Part shown: positions 45,665-54,645 of the stretch, piece by piece | Layout: every line of letters starts with the position of its first letter | How positions within the stretch are numbered: position 1 is the stretch's first letter | From: Vacuolonema iberomarrocanum LEGE 07170 | GTDB taxonomy: Bacteria; Cyanobacteriota; Cyanobacteriia; Elainellales; Elainellaceae | Reading direction: 5' to 3' | Assembly: GCA_015207365.1 (NCBI GenBank) | Contig: JADEXA010000014.1 | Span: 1 to 64,000, forward strand | Length of the DNA stretch: 64,000 nt | The notes under the pieces: model-generated | What the model was told of the DNA's origin: nothing | What the model saw: only the letters and a program-made list of their open reading frames with translations | Database searches by the model: none | Made by a program: the position numbers and the translations under genes

Positions 45665-46657
45665 CTAAAACCGCTGAATGATTTCCTTGAGTTTTTGCCC
45701 TCTGGCAGCCGTGGGTAGAGCCGAAACGAGGTTCCCCAAGACATGGGGCAGACCCAGCACGCTGCCCAAATGGGCTCGCCACTTGCTCCAGTTGCGGAGC
45801 GATCGCCCCCAGGGAACATTCCACCAGCGGTTGACAGAGCACACCAATCCATCGCCAACCGATGTTACCTCATGCCACCATCCGGCAGGAATCAGTAGGA
45901 TTTCACCGGGATTGAGCGTAATGTCAATGCGATGGGGCACAGCCTTACGGAATCGCGGGAATGACTCAAAATCTGGCTGGTTGGGATAGACCTGACTATA
46001 TACCGCCCGGCGTTTTGCGCCGTGGAGCAAATGGTTCCAAACCGAGAAAGGATGAACGTTGTAAAGCTGTGAGGGCGGAAACAAGGTTACTTGCTTCGTC
46101 CCAACTAACTGCATCAACGTCCCATCCATAGGGTCGTAGTGCAAGCAGGACGTATGTCCAGCAGGGCCACACCAGAGATTGAGCGGTGTGACAGAGCCAG
46201 ATAGCCCCAATGTCGATTCGGCATCCGTCAGGATAGGAGCCTGTTCCAAGGGCGTTCCCTTCAAGCTGCATCGTGCCAAATACAGATCTTGCTGATGGGC
46301 TTGGCCACTGCGAATCAGGTCGGCATAGTCTCGGAAGGAAATGCTATGAACCGTGACGCCGCTGCCCATGTCGGCCCAATCGCGTTTGTCTTGCTGGTAG
46401 CGATCGCGCCCATACTGACGCACTGGAAAAATCGCATCTCCCAGGTGCTGACAGAGAAAATCGAGCGTCCAAGGTTCTTGATTTGCAAGCAAACCCGTCA
46501 CCACAACGGGAATGCCCGGGAGAAAGTACTGTTGCTGAAATGCCTGAGCGGTCAGGGCAGAAATGTCGATAACTGCGATCGCGTCGGGTTTGGACGGGCG
46601 ATCGCCCCGCGACAACGCGGGAGAAGAGAGATTGTTCACAATAGGGAAACCGTTCAC
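45665..46657 (-). CDS. JmjC/cupin-like 2-oxoglutarate-dependent oxygenase
   Basis: 330 residues (GTG start). Cupin-8/JmjC-type fold: VIDISALTAQAFQQQYFLPG, PVVVTGLL, PLNLWCGPAGHTSCLHYDP with the HxD iron motif, KQVTLFPPSQLYNVHPF, and GEILLIPAGWWHEVTS with the distal His. Related enzymes hydroxylate ribosomal proteins, small peptides or lysines. Target unknown here. The conserved domain starts at about residue 28, so the exact start matters little. Confidence 0.88.
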   Translation of the reverse strand: MNGFPIVNNLSSPALSRGDRPSKPDAIAVIDISALTAQAFQQQYFLPGIPVVVTGLLANQEPWTLDFLCQHLGDAIFPVRQYGRDRYQQDKRDWADMGSGVTVHSISFRDYADLIRSGQAHQQDLYLARCSLKGTPLEQAPILTDAESTLGLSGSVTPLNLWCGPAGHTSCLHYDPMDGTLMQLVGTKQVTLFPPSQLYNVHPFSVWNHLLHGAKRRAVYSQVYPNQPDFESFPRFRKAVPHRIDITLNPGEILLIPAGWWHEVTSVGDGLVCSVNRWWNVPWGRSLRNWSKWRAHLGSVLGLPHVLGNLVSALPTAARGQKLKEIIQRF

Positions 46658-46936
46658 TCAACCCACAAACTGAATCAAGATGCAATCACCCGCAAAGGCA
46701 ACTCCATTGACTCTGGTAAGCACCTTGAATCCATCAATTCTTACTACCAGAATATATCTCAAGACAGACGAGGAGACCCTGCCCGAATGGGTGATTACCC
46801 AGCGATGTCCATAAAAAACAGCCATTGAGATTAGCCCAACCGCCTGATGTAAAACCGTTTGCGGCTCATCCCTCAAACCTGAAAAAGCATGGATTCATCG
46901 CTCTTCAATCCTAGGCTATGGGAACCGAACTCAGCC
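46658..46936. other. Spacer between divergent genes, nothing recognised
   Basis: About 280 bases ahead of element B5, with no coding or structural signal. Together with the stretch up to 47108 it separates the divergent cupin-like and DUF5872-like genes, so promoters are expected. Confidence 0.3.
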
Positions 46937-47022
46937 AGGACTTACGCATTTTGTTGAGGGTGTGGCTGCGTCCACACCCTCAACGAATTTACTCAGGATG
47001 ACACAAGTTTTGCGTCAGTCCT
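46937..47022 (+). repeat. Palindromic element B5
   Basis: Outer ends AGGACTTACGCA and TGCGTCAGTCCT; inner stem 46953-46965 with 46972-46984 (GTTGAGGGTGTGG, 13 bp). Shorter inner palindrome than B3 with the same outer arms and right spacer (TTTACTCAGGATGACACAAG). Confidence 0.92.
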
Positions 47023-47108
47023 TTCAGCTAGAGGTTCTTCCGGTCGAAAGACGGCAAATGCTCTGTAAATCTCTACGTTAAAAGGGTTCACGCTATTTTC
47101 AATGACCC

Positions 47109-47828
47109 ATGGCAAGGGATAACTACGAAGAAAAATACACAAAACCTGATCTGCGTCGTCGCCTAAAAGAAGACCTCAAGCAATCTGACAAAGGGGGACA
47201 GCCGGGGCAGTGGTCAGCCCGCAAGAGCCAGTTGCTAGTGCAGGAGTATGAGAAACAGGGCGGAGGCTATTTGCAGGACGAAAAGGACGAAGCCGCGAAA
47301 TCCCTGGAAGAGTGGACCGAGCAAAATTGGCAAACCATGGACGGCGAAGGGCAGGCTCGTAAGAATGACATCACCCAGCGCTACCTGCCCGAAGCGGTAT
47401 GGGATCGGCTCTCGGAGGCGGAAAAACGCGAGGCGGAGCGCACCAAGGAAAAGGGCGCAGAGCAAGGCGAGCAATATGTGCAATGGACACCTGCGATCGC
47501 CCGTGCCATGAAAGCCGAAGGCTATACCCCCGATGCTGAAGGTGAGAGCCACGATGACGAGCCGACGAAGCAGGAACTCTATGAACAGGCTCAGGCGCTA
47601 GAGATTTCTGGTCGCAGCACAATGGCCAAGGCAGAGCTGCAAAAGGCGATCGCCGAGGAAAGATCCAGTGACAGATCCAGCGACAAGTCTGCGGAAGACG
47701 CGGATGGTTTGCACAGCCAGACCCGCGATGAACTATACGAAACAGCAAAGGATATGGAGATTTCTGGTCGCAGCACCATGAAAAAAGACGAGCTGGTAGA
47801 GGCCATTCAGCAGGAGGAAGGAGCCTAG
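47109..47828 (+). CDS. DUF5872-like protein with two SAP/Rho-N-like repeats
   Basis: 239 residues, very hydrophilic and charged. The first 50 residues (YTKPDLRRRLKEDLKQSDKG, GGQPGQWSARKSQLLVQEY) fit my recollection of DUF5872. Residues 155-185 and 205-235 hold two copies of a helical unit, TKQELYEQAQALEISGRSTM and TRDELYETAKDMEISGRSTM, each followed by an acidic/Lys helix (AELQKAIAEE, DELVEAIQQE). These resemble Rho-N/SAP-like nucleic-acid-binding units. From memory, related proteins are often found with stress genes. Function unknown. Confidence 0.7.
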   Translation: MARDNYEEKYTKPDLRRRLKEDLKQSDKGGQPGQWSARKSQLLVQEYEKQGGGYLQDEKDEAAKSLEEWTEQNWQTMDGEGQARKNDITQRYLPEAVWDRLSEAEKREAERTKEKGAEQGEQYVQWTPAIARAMKAEGYTPDAEGESHDDEPTKQELYEQAQALEISGRSTMAKAELQKAIAEERSSDRSSDKSAEDADGLHSQTRDELYETAKDMEISGRSTMKKDELVEAIQQEEGA

Positions 47829-47859
47829 TTCAGCTCCCTCGATCGAGGCGCTGTTACTT

Positions 47860-47909
47860 GGGGGGTGCAGAATCCAAAGATAATGTTTTCTGGGTTTTGT
47901 CCTGTACTT
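47860..47909. repeat. Chimeric remnant: left end of G joined to right end of C
   Basis: GGGGGTGCAGAATCCAAAGA matches the left end of G2, and TCTGGGTTTTGTCCTGTACT matches the right end of C elements. The inner palindromes between them are missing. It looks like a deletion product of a nested C/G element such as the one at 18982-19184. Confidence 0.7.
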
Positions 47910-48091
47910 AAAATGCGGATATTGGGGATGAATTGGAATGGATAATGAACGATGACCCGTGAGATTGAACGGGTTGGGGCTAAGGTGCTGCCCGTCATGG
48001 CTGTTTGGTACAGTATCCTTTCAGCCCGCATTTTTTTCAGCCCGCGTTTGAAGTCCAACATCCAAAACATTCAACATCCAAAATTGACCGA

Positions 48092-49423
48092 ATGGCACAT
48101 GTATTTCTCGACGATGTGCGGCAGCTCCAGCAGCAGGCAGCACAGCTAGTGCTTTACCAGGCTGTTTTATCCGCAGCTCCAGGACAAGGGTGGTTGAGGG
48201 TGCTAGAAGCACTGGAACAGGCTACGGCTCCAAAGATTCTGGCGGCCTATGGGCAGTGGTTCTACACCCTGGCCTCATGCGAGCAAACCTGGGGAGAGTA
48301 TGTCGTAGAAGCGCTGCTGACCTGTGACAATCCATTCACCCGGCAGGCCCAGCGATCGCCCCTATCAGCCATCTCTCCGCCACTGGTCAGGGCGGCTCAG
48401 CATGACCTGCGCCTATTGCAGTCCCTCTATGCCAGTGATGGGGTGCGGCTGGCTGGCTGGGTGCAAGAGGCAACGGGAGCCAGGGATCTGCCCATTCTGG
48501 AAACGCCCTCGCTTGACCCGGAGGGCAGTGGCAATAAGACAAACGGTAAAGCTGCAGGGTCGGGAGAGGCTATTCGCCATCGCCTGCATCGGGACGACTG
48601 GGCACCGTTGTTGGACTCCCTAACGCAGTATTATCGCCAGTCGGGGGTGGGGCTGTTTGCCCGCTATCATGCCTTTCGCTGGCAAAGTGGAGAATTGGTT
48701 GGCGTGGCCCATCCTGATCCGATTCGCTTGGATGGATTAGCCGCCTACGAAGCCCCGCGACGCCAATTAATCCAAAACACGGAGGCATTGCTCGCGGGCT
48801 ATCCGGCGTTGAATGTGCTGCTTTACGGCTGTCGGGGATCTGGCAAATCTTCGACAGTGAAGGCTCTGGTGAACGAGTATGGCGATCGCGGCCTCCGCTT
48901 GATCGAAGTGGCCAAGTCTGACCTGCGGGATCTGGTTCATATTGTCGAGGGCCTGCGAGATACACCCCAGACATTCATTATCTTCGTGGATGATTTGTCC
49001 TTTGAAGAGGATGACGAAGCATTCAAAGCGCTGAAAGTCGTACTGGAGGGAAATATTGTCGCCCGCCCCACAAATGTGGTGGTCTATGCTACTTCAAACC
49101 GTCGCCATCTAGTACGGGAGTTTATGGACGATCGCCCCCGCCCCCGCGATGCGGACGAAGTCCATGCCTGGGACACAATGCAGGAAAAACTATCCTTCAG
49201 CGATCGCTTCGGACTCACGCTCACCTTTGAACCCGCCGATCAGACGACCTATCTGGCGATCGTGCATCACCTAGCTGCCCATGCTGGGCTGGAGATAGCT
49301 ATCTCTGACCTGGAGTTTCGCGCCCTGCAATGGGCCACCCGCCATAATGGGCGATCGGGGCGGACAGCTCGCCAGTTCATTGACGCACTTCAGGCAGAGC
49401 TAGCTCGCAAGTCAGAGTATTAA
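48092..49423 (+). CDS. DUF815-family AAA-type ATPase
   Basis: 443 residues from the ATG at 48092 (MAHVFLDDVRQLQQQ). A helical N-terminal part precedes the ATPase: Walker A LLYGCRGSGKSSTVKAL, Walker B-like TFIIFVDDLSFEEDDE, and sensor-like VVVYATSNRRHLV. The C-terminal lid contains RHNGRSGRTARQF. DUF815 proteins are conserved, DnaA/Cdc6-like ATPases of unknown substrate. No operon partner. Confidence 0.87.
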   Translation: MAHVFLDDVRQLQQQAAQLVLYQAVLSAAPGQGWLRVLEALEQATAPKILAAYGQWFYTLASCEQTWGEYVVEALLTCDNPFTRQAQRSPLSAISPPLVRAAQHDLRLLQSLYASDGVRLAGWVQEATGARDLPILETPSLDPEGSGNKTNGKAAGSGEAIRHRLHRDDWAPLLDSLTQYYRQSGVGLFARYHAFRWQSGELVGVAHPDPIRLDGLAAYEAPRRQLIQNTEALLAGYPALNVLLYGCRGSGKSSTVKALVNEYGDRGLRLIEVAKSDLRDLVHIVEGLRDTPQTFIIFVDDLSFEEDDEAFKALKVVLEGNIVARPTNVVVYATSNRRHLVREFMDDRPRPRDADEVHAWDTMQEKLSFSDRFGLTLTFEPADQTTYLAIVHHLAAHAGLEIAISDLEFRALQWATRHNGRSGRTARQFIDALQAELARKSEY

Positions 49424-49515
49424 CCGATAGCCTGGTATCGCCTAAAGCATTTGAGATTAAGGCCGATCATTTTTTTGAATGCCTTACCCATGATCGGTTA
49501 TTTGCTAAATATCTT

Positions 49516-50307
49516 CTAGAAAGACGTTTGGCCCAGGAACCGCAAACCAAACCAGCCGATAAGGATGTAGCCAACGGCTAGCAGCAAGCTATTGAGCCCG
49601 ACCCTTAGACCCGATTTGAGCGAATCTGTTTGAGCTGCCTCAGATGCAGCGTCCCTTTCTTCCTGAATCTGGGCCAGTTCGGCGGCCAGGCTGGCCTGCG
49701 CCTGTTCTTGTAAAAAGGGGTCAATGGTTTCGGGACTTTCGCGAAACTCACGAATCTGATCGGCATCCTCGGCACTCAGCAAATCCTGAGCCACAGCCTG
49801 ATCCAGTTGTTCGTCGGGAGCTTGCAACAACTGTCCAATCTGTAAGCGTCGCTGTTGCACTTGGGCCAGGAGCTGCTGCTGTGCCGACCCCTCAGCCGCC
49901 TCGGCTTCCTGGGTCAGTTGCTCTTGCACATCGGCATTGTTCAGCCGCACATTGTTGAGATGGAGCGGAAACACCACCACATAAAGCAGCCCCAGAATGC
50001 TGGCAAGAATGGCGGCCCAAAACCGCAACGTTGCCCATAGGGGGCGATCGCCCTGCCCCATGCCAGCGCTCGTCTCCACCCAGTAGCTGGAAAACAGCAA
50101 GGCTAATCCAACTAGCGGAACCAAACCGCGATCGACAATTTGAGTGGTAAATGCCAACTGCCACGCCCGCTCACCAAACTGGTAGGGAATCGGCAAAATC
50201 AACATATCAACCAGGGCAGACAGCGTCACAATAATGCCTGCAACCCGCAGAGAAAGCGCGGACAGGCTGCTGAGAGGACGGCTAGCGGGGGAATTGGTTA
50301 AACTCAT
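49516..50307 (-). CDS. HpsJ-like membrane protein
   Basis: 263 residues from the ATG at 50307. Membrane helices at about 20-40, 60-80, 95-120 and near the C-terminus (SLLLAVGYILIGWFGLRFL), with a long Gln/Glu/Ala-rich coiled coil at 120-235 facing one side of the membrane. The first segment (LPIPYQFGERAWQLAFTTQI, VDRGLVPLVGLALLF) resembles HpsJ, which is needed for hormogonium polysaccharide secretion in filamentous cyanobacteria. No other hps or exosortase gene is in the window, so this assignment is by resemblance only. Confidence 0.65.
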   Translation of the reverse strand: MSLTNSPASRPLSSLSALSLRVAGIIVTLSALVDMLILPIPYQFGERAWQLAFTTQIVDRGLVPLVGLALLFSSYWVETSAGMGQGDRPLWATLRFWAAILASILGLLYVVVFPLHLNNVRLNNADVQEQLTQEAEAAEGSAQQQLLAQVQQRRLQIGQLLQAPDEQLDQAVAQDLLSAEDADQIREFRESPETIDPFLQEQAQASLAAELAQIQEERDAASEAAQTDSLKSGLRVGLNSLLLAVGYILIGWFGLRFLGQTSF

Positions 50308-50459
50308 GAAAATTGTTAGGGCGGACGAAGCAGAACCTTGCCTAAAACACAGACAAAACCCACAGGCCATTAAACACCATGCGGGTCACTCAACGCTAAC
50401 AAACTCTTGGGAATCGTCTTTTGCTTGTCCCAGCAAAAATGCTTCAAGCGAAAATCGCT

Positions 50460-50550
50460 GGACTTAGGCATTTCGTTGATTTTATGACCGCGACGCGGCC
50501 ATAAAATCAACGAATTTACTCAGGATCACGCAAGTTTTGTGTCAGTCCTG
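50460..50550 (+). repeat. Palindromic element B6
   Basis: Inner stem 50472-50492 with 50494-50514 (starts TTCGTTGATTTTATG; one mismatch in 21). Outer ends GGACTTAGGCA and TGTGTCAGTCC. Compared with B3 the stem reads ATTTTATG instead of ATATTGTG, with the matching change on the other side. Confidence 0.92.
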
Positions 50551-50634
50551 AATCGGTATTGCTAGGTGAGGGAGTGATATTTTCTGAGAAACCATCATCT
50601 TTAAGATTCTGCCCCAAAATCAAGGATGCCCTGC

Positions 50635-51126
50635 TCAGGATGGATGGCGAATGGGATAAGGCGGCGGCAACTCGCCAGGGCCAAAAATTGGCGCTGGATC
50701 CAGCGCCGTAATTTGCTGAAATTGGCCGGGCGTCAGAGTGCTGCAAATGGGCTGGTCTTCCCAATGCTGGAGTGTGCGATGGGCTTGCTGCAAAAATGGT
50801 ACCCCCCGCAAGGGCGGGATATTGAGCCAGTGATCTACCAGCGTTTCTACCAATGACAGCTCGATCAATGGTGTCGGATATTGCTCCAAAAGATCAGCAA
50901 GATGGGCCTGAAACGAGGCGCGATCGGCTCCGTCTAGCTGATAACTGCTAACGATATGGAGAATGCGCTGCCGATTAATGGCCGCCTGGAGATCCATTGA
51001 CATGTCTATTGCCCATCCACGCTCTCGTTTTACGACGTTTACCCACGCATTTGCCAAACTGCGTTTGCGAATATATTTGCCAACGAGGGCAAAGAATCCC
51101 GCTCGAAGATAGCGTCCTATCGCCAT
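50635..51126 (-). CDS. Hypothetical protein, probably conserved in cyanobacteria
   Basis: Up to 163 residues. The conserved-looking core begins near MDLQAAINRQRILHIVSSYQ and continues with ADRASFQAHLADLLEQYPTP, LIELSLVETLVDHWLNIP and a Pro-rich tail (GELPPPYPIRHP). The first 40 residues are basic, and a start at about 51003 would remove them; neither start has a strong ribosome site. Mostly helical, no known domain, no membrane segment. Confidence 0.6.
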   Translation of the reverse strand: MAIGRYLRAGFFALVGKYIRKRSLANAWVNVVKRERGWAIDMSMDLQAAINRQRILHIVSSYQLDGADRASFQAHLADLLEQYPTPLIELSLVETLVDHWLNIPPLRGVPFLQQAHRTLQHWEDQPICSTLTPGQFQQITALDPAPIFGPGELPPPYPIRHPS

Positions 51127-51206
51127 ATCTTGGAAAATATTTCCGCTATTTTAATGTGTCTTTCCAAAAAGATAGCGATCTCGCGTGATTTGTGAAATCG
51201 GATGTA

Positions 51207-51309
51207 ATATCAAATCCGGTTGAAGAACCCAACGATCGTTTGTGCCCGCTGCTGTGCAGCGGGCACAAACGATCGTTGGGTTTTACGACTATTTAACCGG
51301 ATTTGATGT
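51207..51309 (+). repeat. Palindromic element A3
   Basis: Outer arms ATATCAAATCCGGTT and AACCGGATTTGATGT; perfect 25-bp inner stem 51228-51252 with 51256-51280 (starts CCCAACGATCGTTTGTGCC), loop TGT. Same orientation as A1 and A2. Confidence 0.95.
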
Positions 51310-51431
51310 AAACAGTGGGGTTGTCATAATTGGAACACCCGGTTTGTCAGATCGTCGGTTGATTTAGCGACGCTGCGCCTCATGCAGCGCGAGACAATTT
51401 TGCTGACTGGCTATATTCAAAGGAGTGATGC

Positions 51432-51542
51432 GTGGGTACTTTATGGAGTAAAGCAGAGGCAGGGGCACGCGGAAGGGAGACTCTCAAAAAGATGGAGGGA
51501 CCTGCTTTCGGGTGCCGTTGGCAATGCGTAGCACACCCTTGA
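51432..51542 (+). CDS. Possible 36-residue small protein
   Basis: AAAGGAGTG stands close before a GTG at 51432 and an ATG at 51428 in another frame. The GTG frame encodes 36 residues beginning VGTLWSKAEAGARGRETLKK and ending with two cysteines (FGCRWQCVAHP). Only the ribosome-site-like sequence and the charged first half support it. It may equally be chance within the 510-base gap, which otherwise holds only A3. Confidence 0.2.
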   Translation: MGTLWSKAEAGARGRETLKKMEGPAFGCRWQCVAHP

Positions 51543-51636
51543 TCGGTTAGTTTATTGCGAGCGATCGCCTCACTAACGTTGGTTAAATCGTTGGATAACG
51601 TGCGGTGTTCTGGTCATGGAAAGACAGAGTAACGTC

Positions 51637-54363
51637 ATGAACCGTCGGATTCGTTTTCTGGCATTGTTTCTGGTAACGCTAGGAGTGCTGCTGGGCCTGA
51701 GTTTATTGCGCCCCTCCGCACAATCGGCAGATTTGGAAGTCGCCTCACCCCAACCCGATGCGGAACTGCAAGTCGAAACGATCACCCCTCCCTACCCCTT
51801 CATTTGGTGGGAAGCCGAACAACCTGCCGCGACGAATTTTCCTGACAGCAACCCATTTTCTCCGGCCAATGACGAAGAAGCTGCCGTTCTTTCGGATGGG
51901 GAGTGGATCAGCGTAGAAGGCGAATATGCTGAGCCGCTGTATCTGGAATACGCGGTTGAGGTTCCCGACGGTGGTGACTATTACTTCTATGCTCGCAAGT
52001 TTTGGCAGCATGGGCCGTTCCGTTGGCAGTGGGATGGCGGTGCGTGGCAGGAAACGGGCAATACATCCTTCTTGATGGATGAAGCCGCTATCCGGGAATT
52101 TGTGGAAGCCAACTGGGTTCCCTTGGGGCAAGTGGCGATGACGCCGGGGAGCCATCGTCTGCGGGTCGAGCTGGTGCGCAATGAAGGCGCAGCCGCATTC
52201 GATTGCTTTGCCCTGACCCAGCGACCCATGGCGGCACGGGGCAAGTTGCAGCCCGATCAACGCTATACGGCAGATATGTCTGGATGGGTCGTATTTGACC
52301 CGGTGAGTGATCCCTTCACCGACAGCCCGCTGGATTTGCGATCGCTTAACGAACCGACCGCAGGCTCCCAGGGCTGGATTCAAGCGCAGGAGGGTCGCTT
52401 TGTCCACGAGCGTACGGGCGAACCATTGCGGATTTGGGGCGTGAACGTCGGCCCCGCCGTGCTACCAATGGACGATGAGCAAATGGCGCAGATGGCTCGC
52501 TTTTTGGCCAAACAGGGCGTGAATATGGTGCGCTTCCATGGGCGGATAACGCCAGAAGCGGCAATGGTGCTGGATGAAGGCATGCGCGATCGCCTCTTTG
52601 CCCTAGTCGCGGCGCTCAAGCAAGAGGGCATTTATACCAAGCTATCGCTGTATTTCCCGCTGTGGTACAACCTTGAGGATTTTGGCTACGACGGGCAACA
52701 TCCCTTCGGCCTGATCTTTTTCAATCCAGACTTTCAGGCACAATACCAAACCCTGTGGCGCGACCTGTTGACTTCGGTCAACCCCTACACGGGGCTGGCG
52801 CTCAAAGATGACCCCGCTGTGGCGATCGCCGAACTGGTCAACGAAGATTCCCTCTTCTTCTGGACCTTTGACCCCGAATCCAACTTGCCGGAGGAACAAC
52901 GGGAATTGCTGGAGCGGCAGTTTGCCGACTGGCTGATGGAGCGCGACGGTTCCCTCGATCTCGCCCTATCGTCTTGGGGCAACACCGATGCCAGGGTAGC
53001 GACGGATCGGGTCGCTGTCTGGTCGGCAGGGGCGATCGCCTCCGAGGCTAACAGTCCCCGTGCCCAGGCAACGGCACAGTTCCTGGCCGATCGGCAGACG
53101 CGCTTTTTTACGGAGATGCGACAGTTTCTCAAAGAGGAACTGGGCTATGGCGGGTTGGTGCTAGCGTCGAACTGGATTACCGCCGATGCCCGTACCCTGG
53201 GCGCATTAGACAAATACACCAATACCGTTGGCGATTTGATGGATCGTCATGGCTACTTTGGCGGCATGCATGAGGGCGAGCGGGCATCCTATGCGTTGAG
53301 TGAGGGCGATCGCTATCAGGATCAATCGGCGTTGCTGTTGGAGAATCCGTCGCGGGATGACGGCGATCGTCCCCTCAGTCTGCCGTTTATGGATGTGCAA
53401 TACGACAATAAGCCCTCCATCGTCAGTGAAATTAACTGGTCGATGCCCAACTACTTCCGGGCGGATTTCCCCGTACTGCTCGCCGCCTACGGCTCCCTGC
53501 AAGAAACCGACGGATTTTTCTTCTTTGCCACGAATGTGGTGCGATGGGATCAACAGTTGGGCAAGTTTGCGATCGCCTCTCCTGTTGTGATGGGGCAATT
53601 CCCAGCCACAGCCCTGATCTATCGCCAGGGTCGCCTGCAAGCCGGGCCCCCGGTCGTCACCCTCGATCGCCCGGTCGAAGCTATCCAAAATTTGCAGGGA
53701 GTCCCCGTCGCGGCACCGGAAAACTTGGATGCGCTACGGGAGACCGATCTGCCCACCGATGGGGAAGCTCCCAGTGCGGATCAAGTGATTGACCCGACGG
53801 CATTTCTGGTGGGTCAGGTGCAGCTCAACTACACCGAGGGTCAGGATGTAGCGCAGATAGCGGATCTGTCGACGTTTCACGATCGCACCGCCCACCAAAT
53901 TCGCAGCAACACTAGGGAGTTGACATGGGATTACGACGGTGGACTGCTTACCCTCAACGCACCGACCGTGAAAGGGGCGGTCGGATTCTTGGCCCATGCT
54001 GAAACCCTGAGCCTTGCGCCCCTCACCCTCACCAGCGACATGGATTACGGCTCGATCTTGCTGGTGTCTCTCGACAATGAACCCCTCGATCGCTCCCGTA
54101 GCATGCTGCTACAGGTGATGTCTGCCGACGAAAATTTCGGCTGGCAAGTGGAGGGGACAACCGAGAAAACCATCCAATCCGTTGGGACGCCGCCCTTGGT
54201 GGTACGGGAATTGTCGGGAACCCTAAACCTCGCTCGCCCAGATGCCAGCGCCCTCACCGTGACAGCGTTGGATGCCAATGGCTACCCGGTCGAAATCGTC
54301 GGCAATGCCGCAACCATCCAACTGGCAGGCGATCGCTTCTATTACTGGATAACGGCAGAGTAA
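51637..54363 (+). CDS. Secreted glycoside-hydrolase-like protein (cellulase-type TIM barrel)
   Basis: 908 residues from the ATG at 51637, just before the signal peptide (MNRRIRFLALFLVTLGVLLG, then LSLLRPSAQSA). After it comes a CBM6/35-like stretch (PFIWWEAEQPAATNFP, about 50-200), then a barrel beginning LRIWGVNVGPAVLP and NMVRFHGRITPEAA. VAIAELVNEDSLFFWTF has the Asn-Glu expected for the acid/base of GH5-like clans. SIVSEINWSMPNYF could bear the nucleophile Glu. The C-terminal 200 residues are beta-rich. Substrate unknown; an envelope or sheath polysaccharide is plausible. The TAA is shared with element A4. Confidence 0.78.
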   Translation: MNRRIRFLALFLVTLGVLLGLSLLRPSAQSADLEVASPQPDAELQVETITPPYPFIWWEAEQPAATNFPDSNPFSPANDEEAAVLSDGEWISVEGEYAEPLYLEYAVEVPDGGDYYFYARKFWQHGPFRWQWDGGAWQETGNTSFLMDEAAIREFVEANWVPLGQVAMTPGSHRLRVELVRNEGAAAFDCFALTQRPMAARGKLQPDQRYTADMSGWVVFDPVSDPFTDSPLDLRSLNEPTAGSQGWIQAQEGRFVHERTGEPLRIWGVNVGPAVLPMDDEQMAQMARFLAKQGVNMVRFHGRITPEAAMVLDEGMRDRLFALVAALKQEGIYTKLSLYFPLWYNLEDFGYDGQHPFGLIFFNPDFQAQYQTLWRDLLTSVNPYTGLALKDDPAVAIAELVNEDSLFFWTFDPESNLPEEQRELLERQFADWLMERDGSLDLALSSWGNTDARVATDRVAVWSAGAIASEANSPRAQATAQFLADRQTRFFTEMRQFLKEELGYGGLVLASNWITADARTLGALDKYTNTVGDLMDRHGYFGGMHEGERASYALSEGDRYQDQSALLLENPSRDDGDRPLSLPFMDVQYDNKPSIVSEINWSMPNYFRADFPVLLAAYGSLQETDGFFFFATNVVRWDQQLGKFAIASPVVMGQFPATALIYRQGRLQAGPPVVTLDRPVEAIQNLQGVPVAAPENLDALRETDLPTDGEAPSADQVIDPTAFLVGQVQLNYTEGQDVAQIADLSTFHDRTAHQIRSNTRELTWDYDGGLLTLNAPTVKGAVGFLAHAETLSLAPLTLTSDMDYGSILLVSLDNEPLDRSRSMLLQVMSADENFGWQVEGTTEKTIQSVGTPPLVVRELSGTLNLARPDASALTVTALDANGYPVEIVGNAATIQLAGDRFYYWITAE

Positions 54364-54465
54364 TATCAGATCCGGTTGAATAGCCGTAAAACCCAAATAT
54401 GTTTCTTGCGCGCCGCTGAGCGGCGCGCAAGAAACATATTTGGGTTCTTTAACCGGATTTAATAT
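54363..54465 (-). repeat. Palindromic element A4, starting in a stop codon
   Basis: Outer arms ATATCAGATCCGGTT and AACCGGATTTAATAT; perfect 26-bp inner stem 54391-54416 with 54420-54445 (starts ACCCAAATATGTTTCTTGCG). Inverted orientation: spacer GAATAGCCGTAAA is on the left. The inner stem differs from A1-A3, on both sides alike. Its first base is the last base of the preceding TAA. Confidence 0.95.
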
Positions 54466-54645
54466 AAGCTGACAGCCCATACCCCAAATGCATGACTCGC
54501 TAAGTTAAAGACAAAAATAATCCTTACGAACGGCATTAGGAAGCGGAAAGAACGTTTTACACTGGCAAAGTAAGACCTGTTTTCCCAAGAGTTGAATGCC
54601 TAGCGTGGGCAACCTCAAAGGGTTCCTTTCTACCACATAAGTTCC

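Noticed and set aside
49448..49500. Further copy of family E between the DUF815 and HpsJ-like genes
   Set aside because: GATCATTTTTTTGAATGCC is similar to E1, but the opposite arm is largely absent. Too decayed to list as an element.
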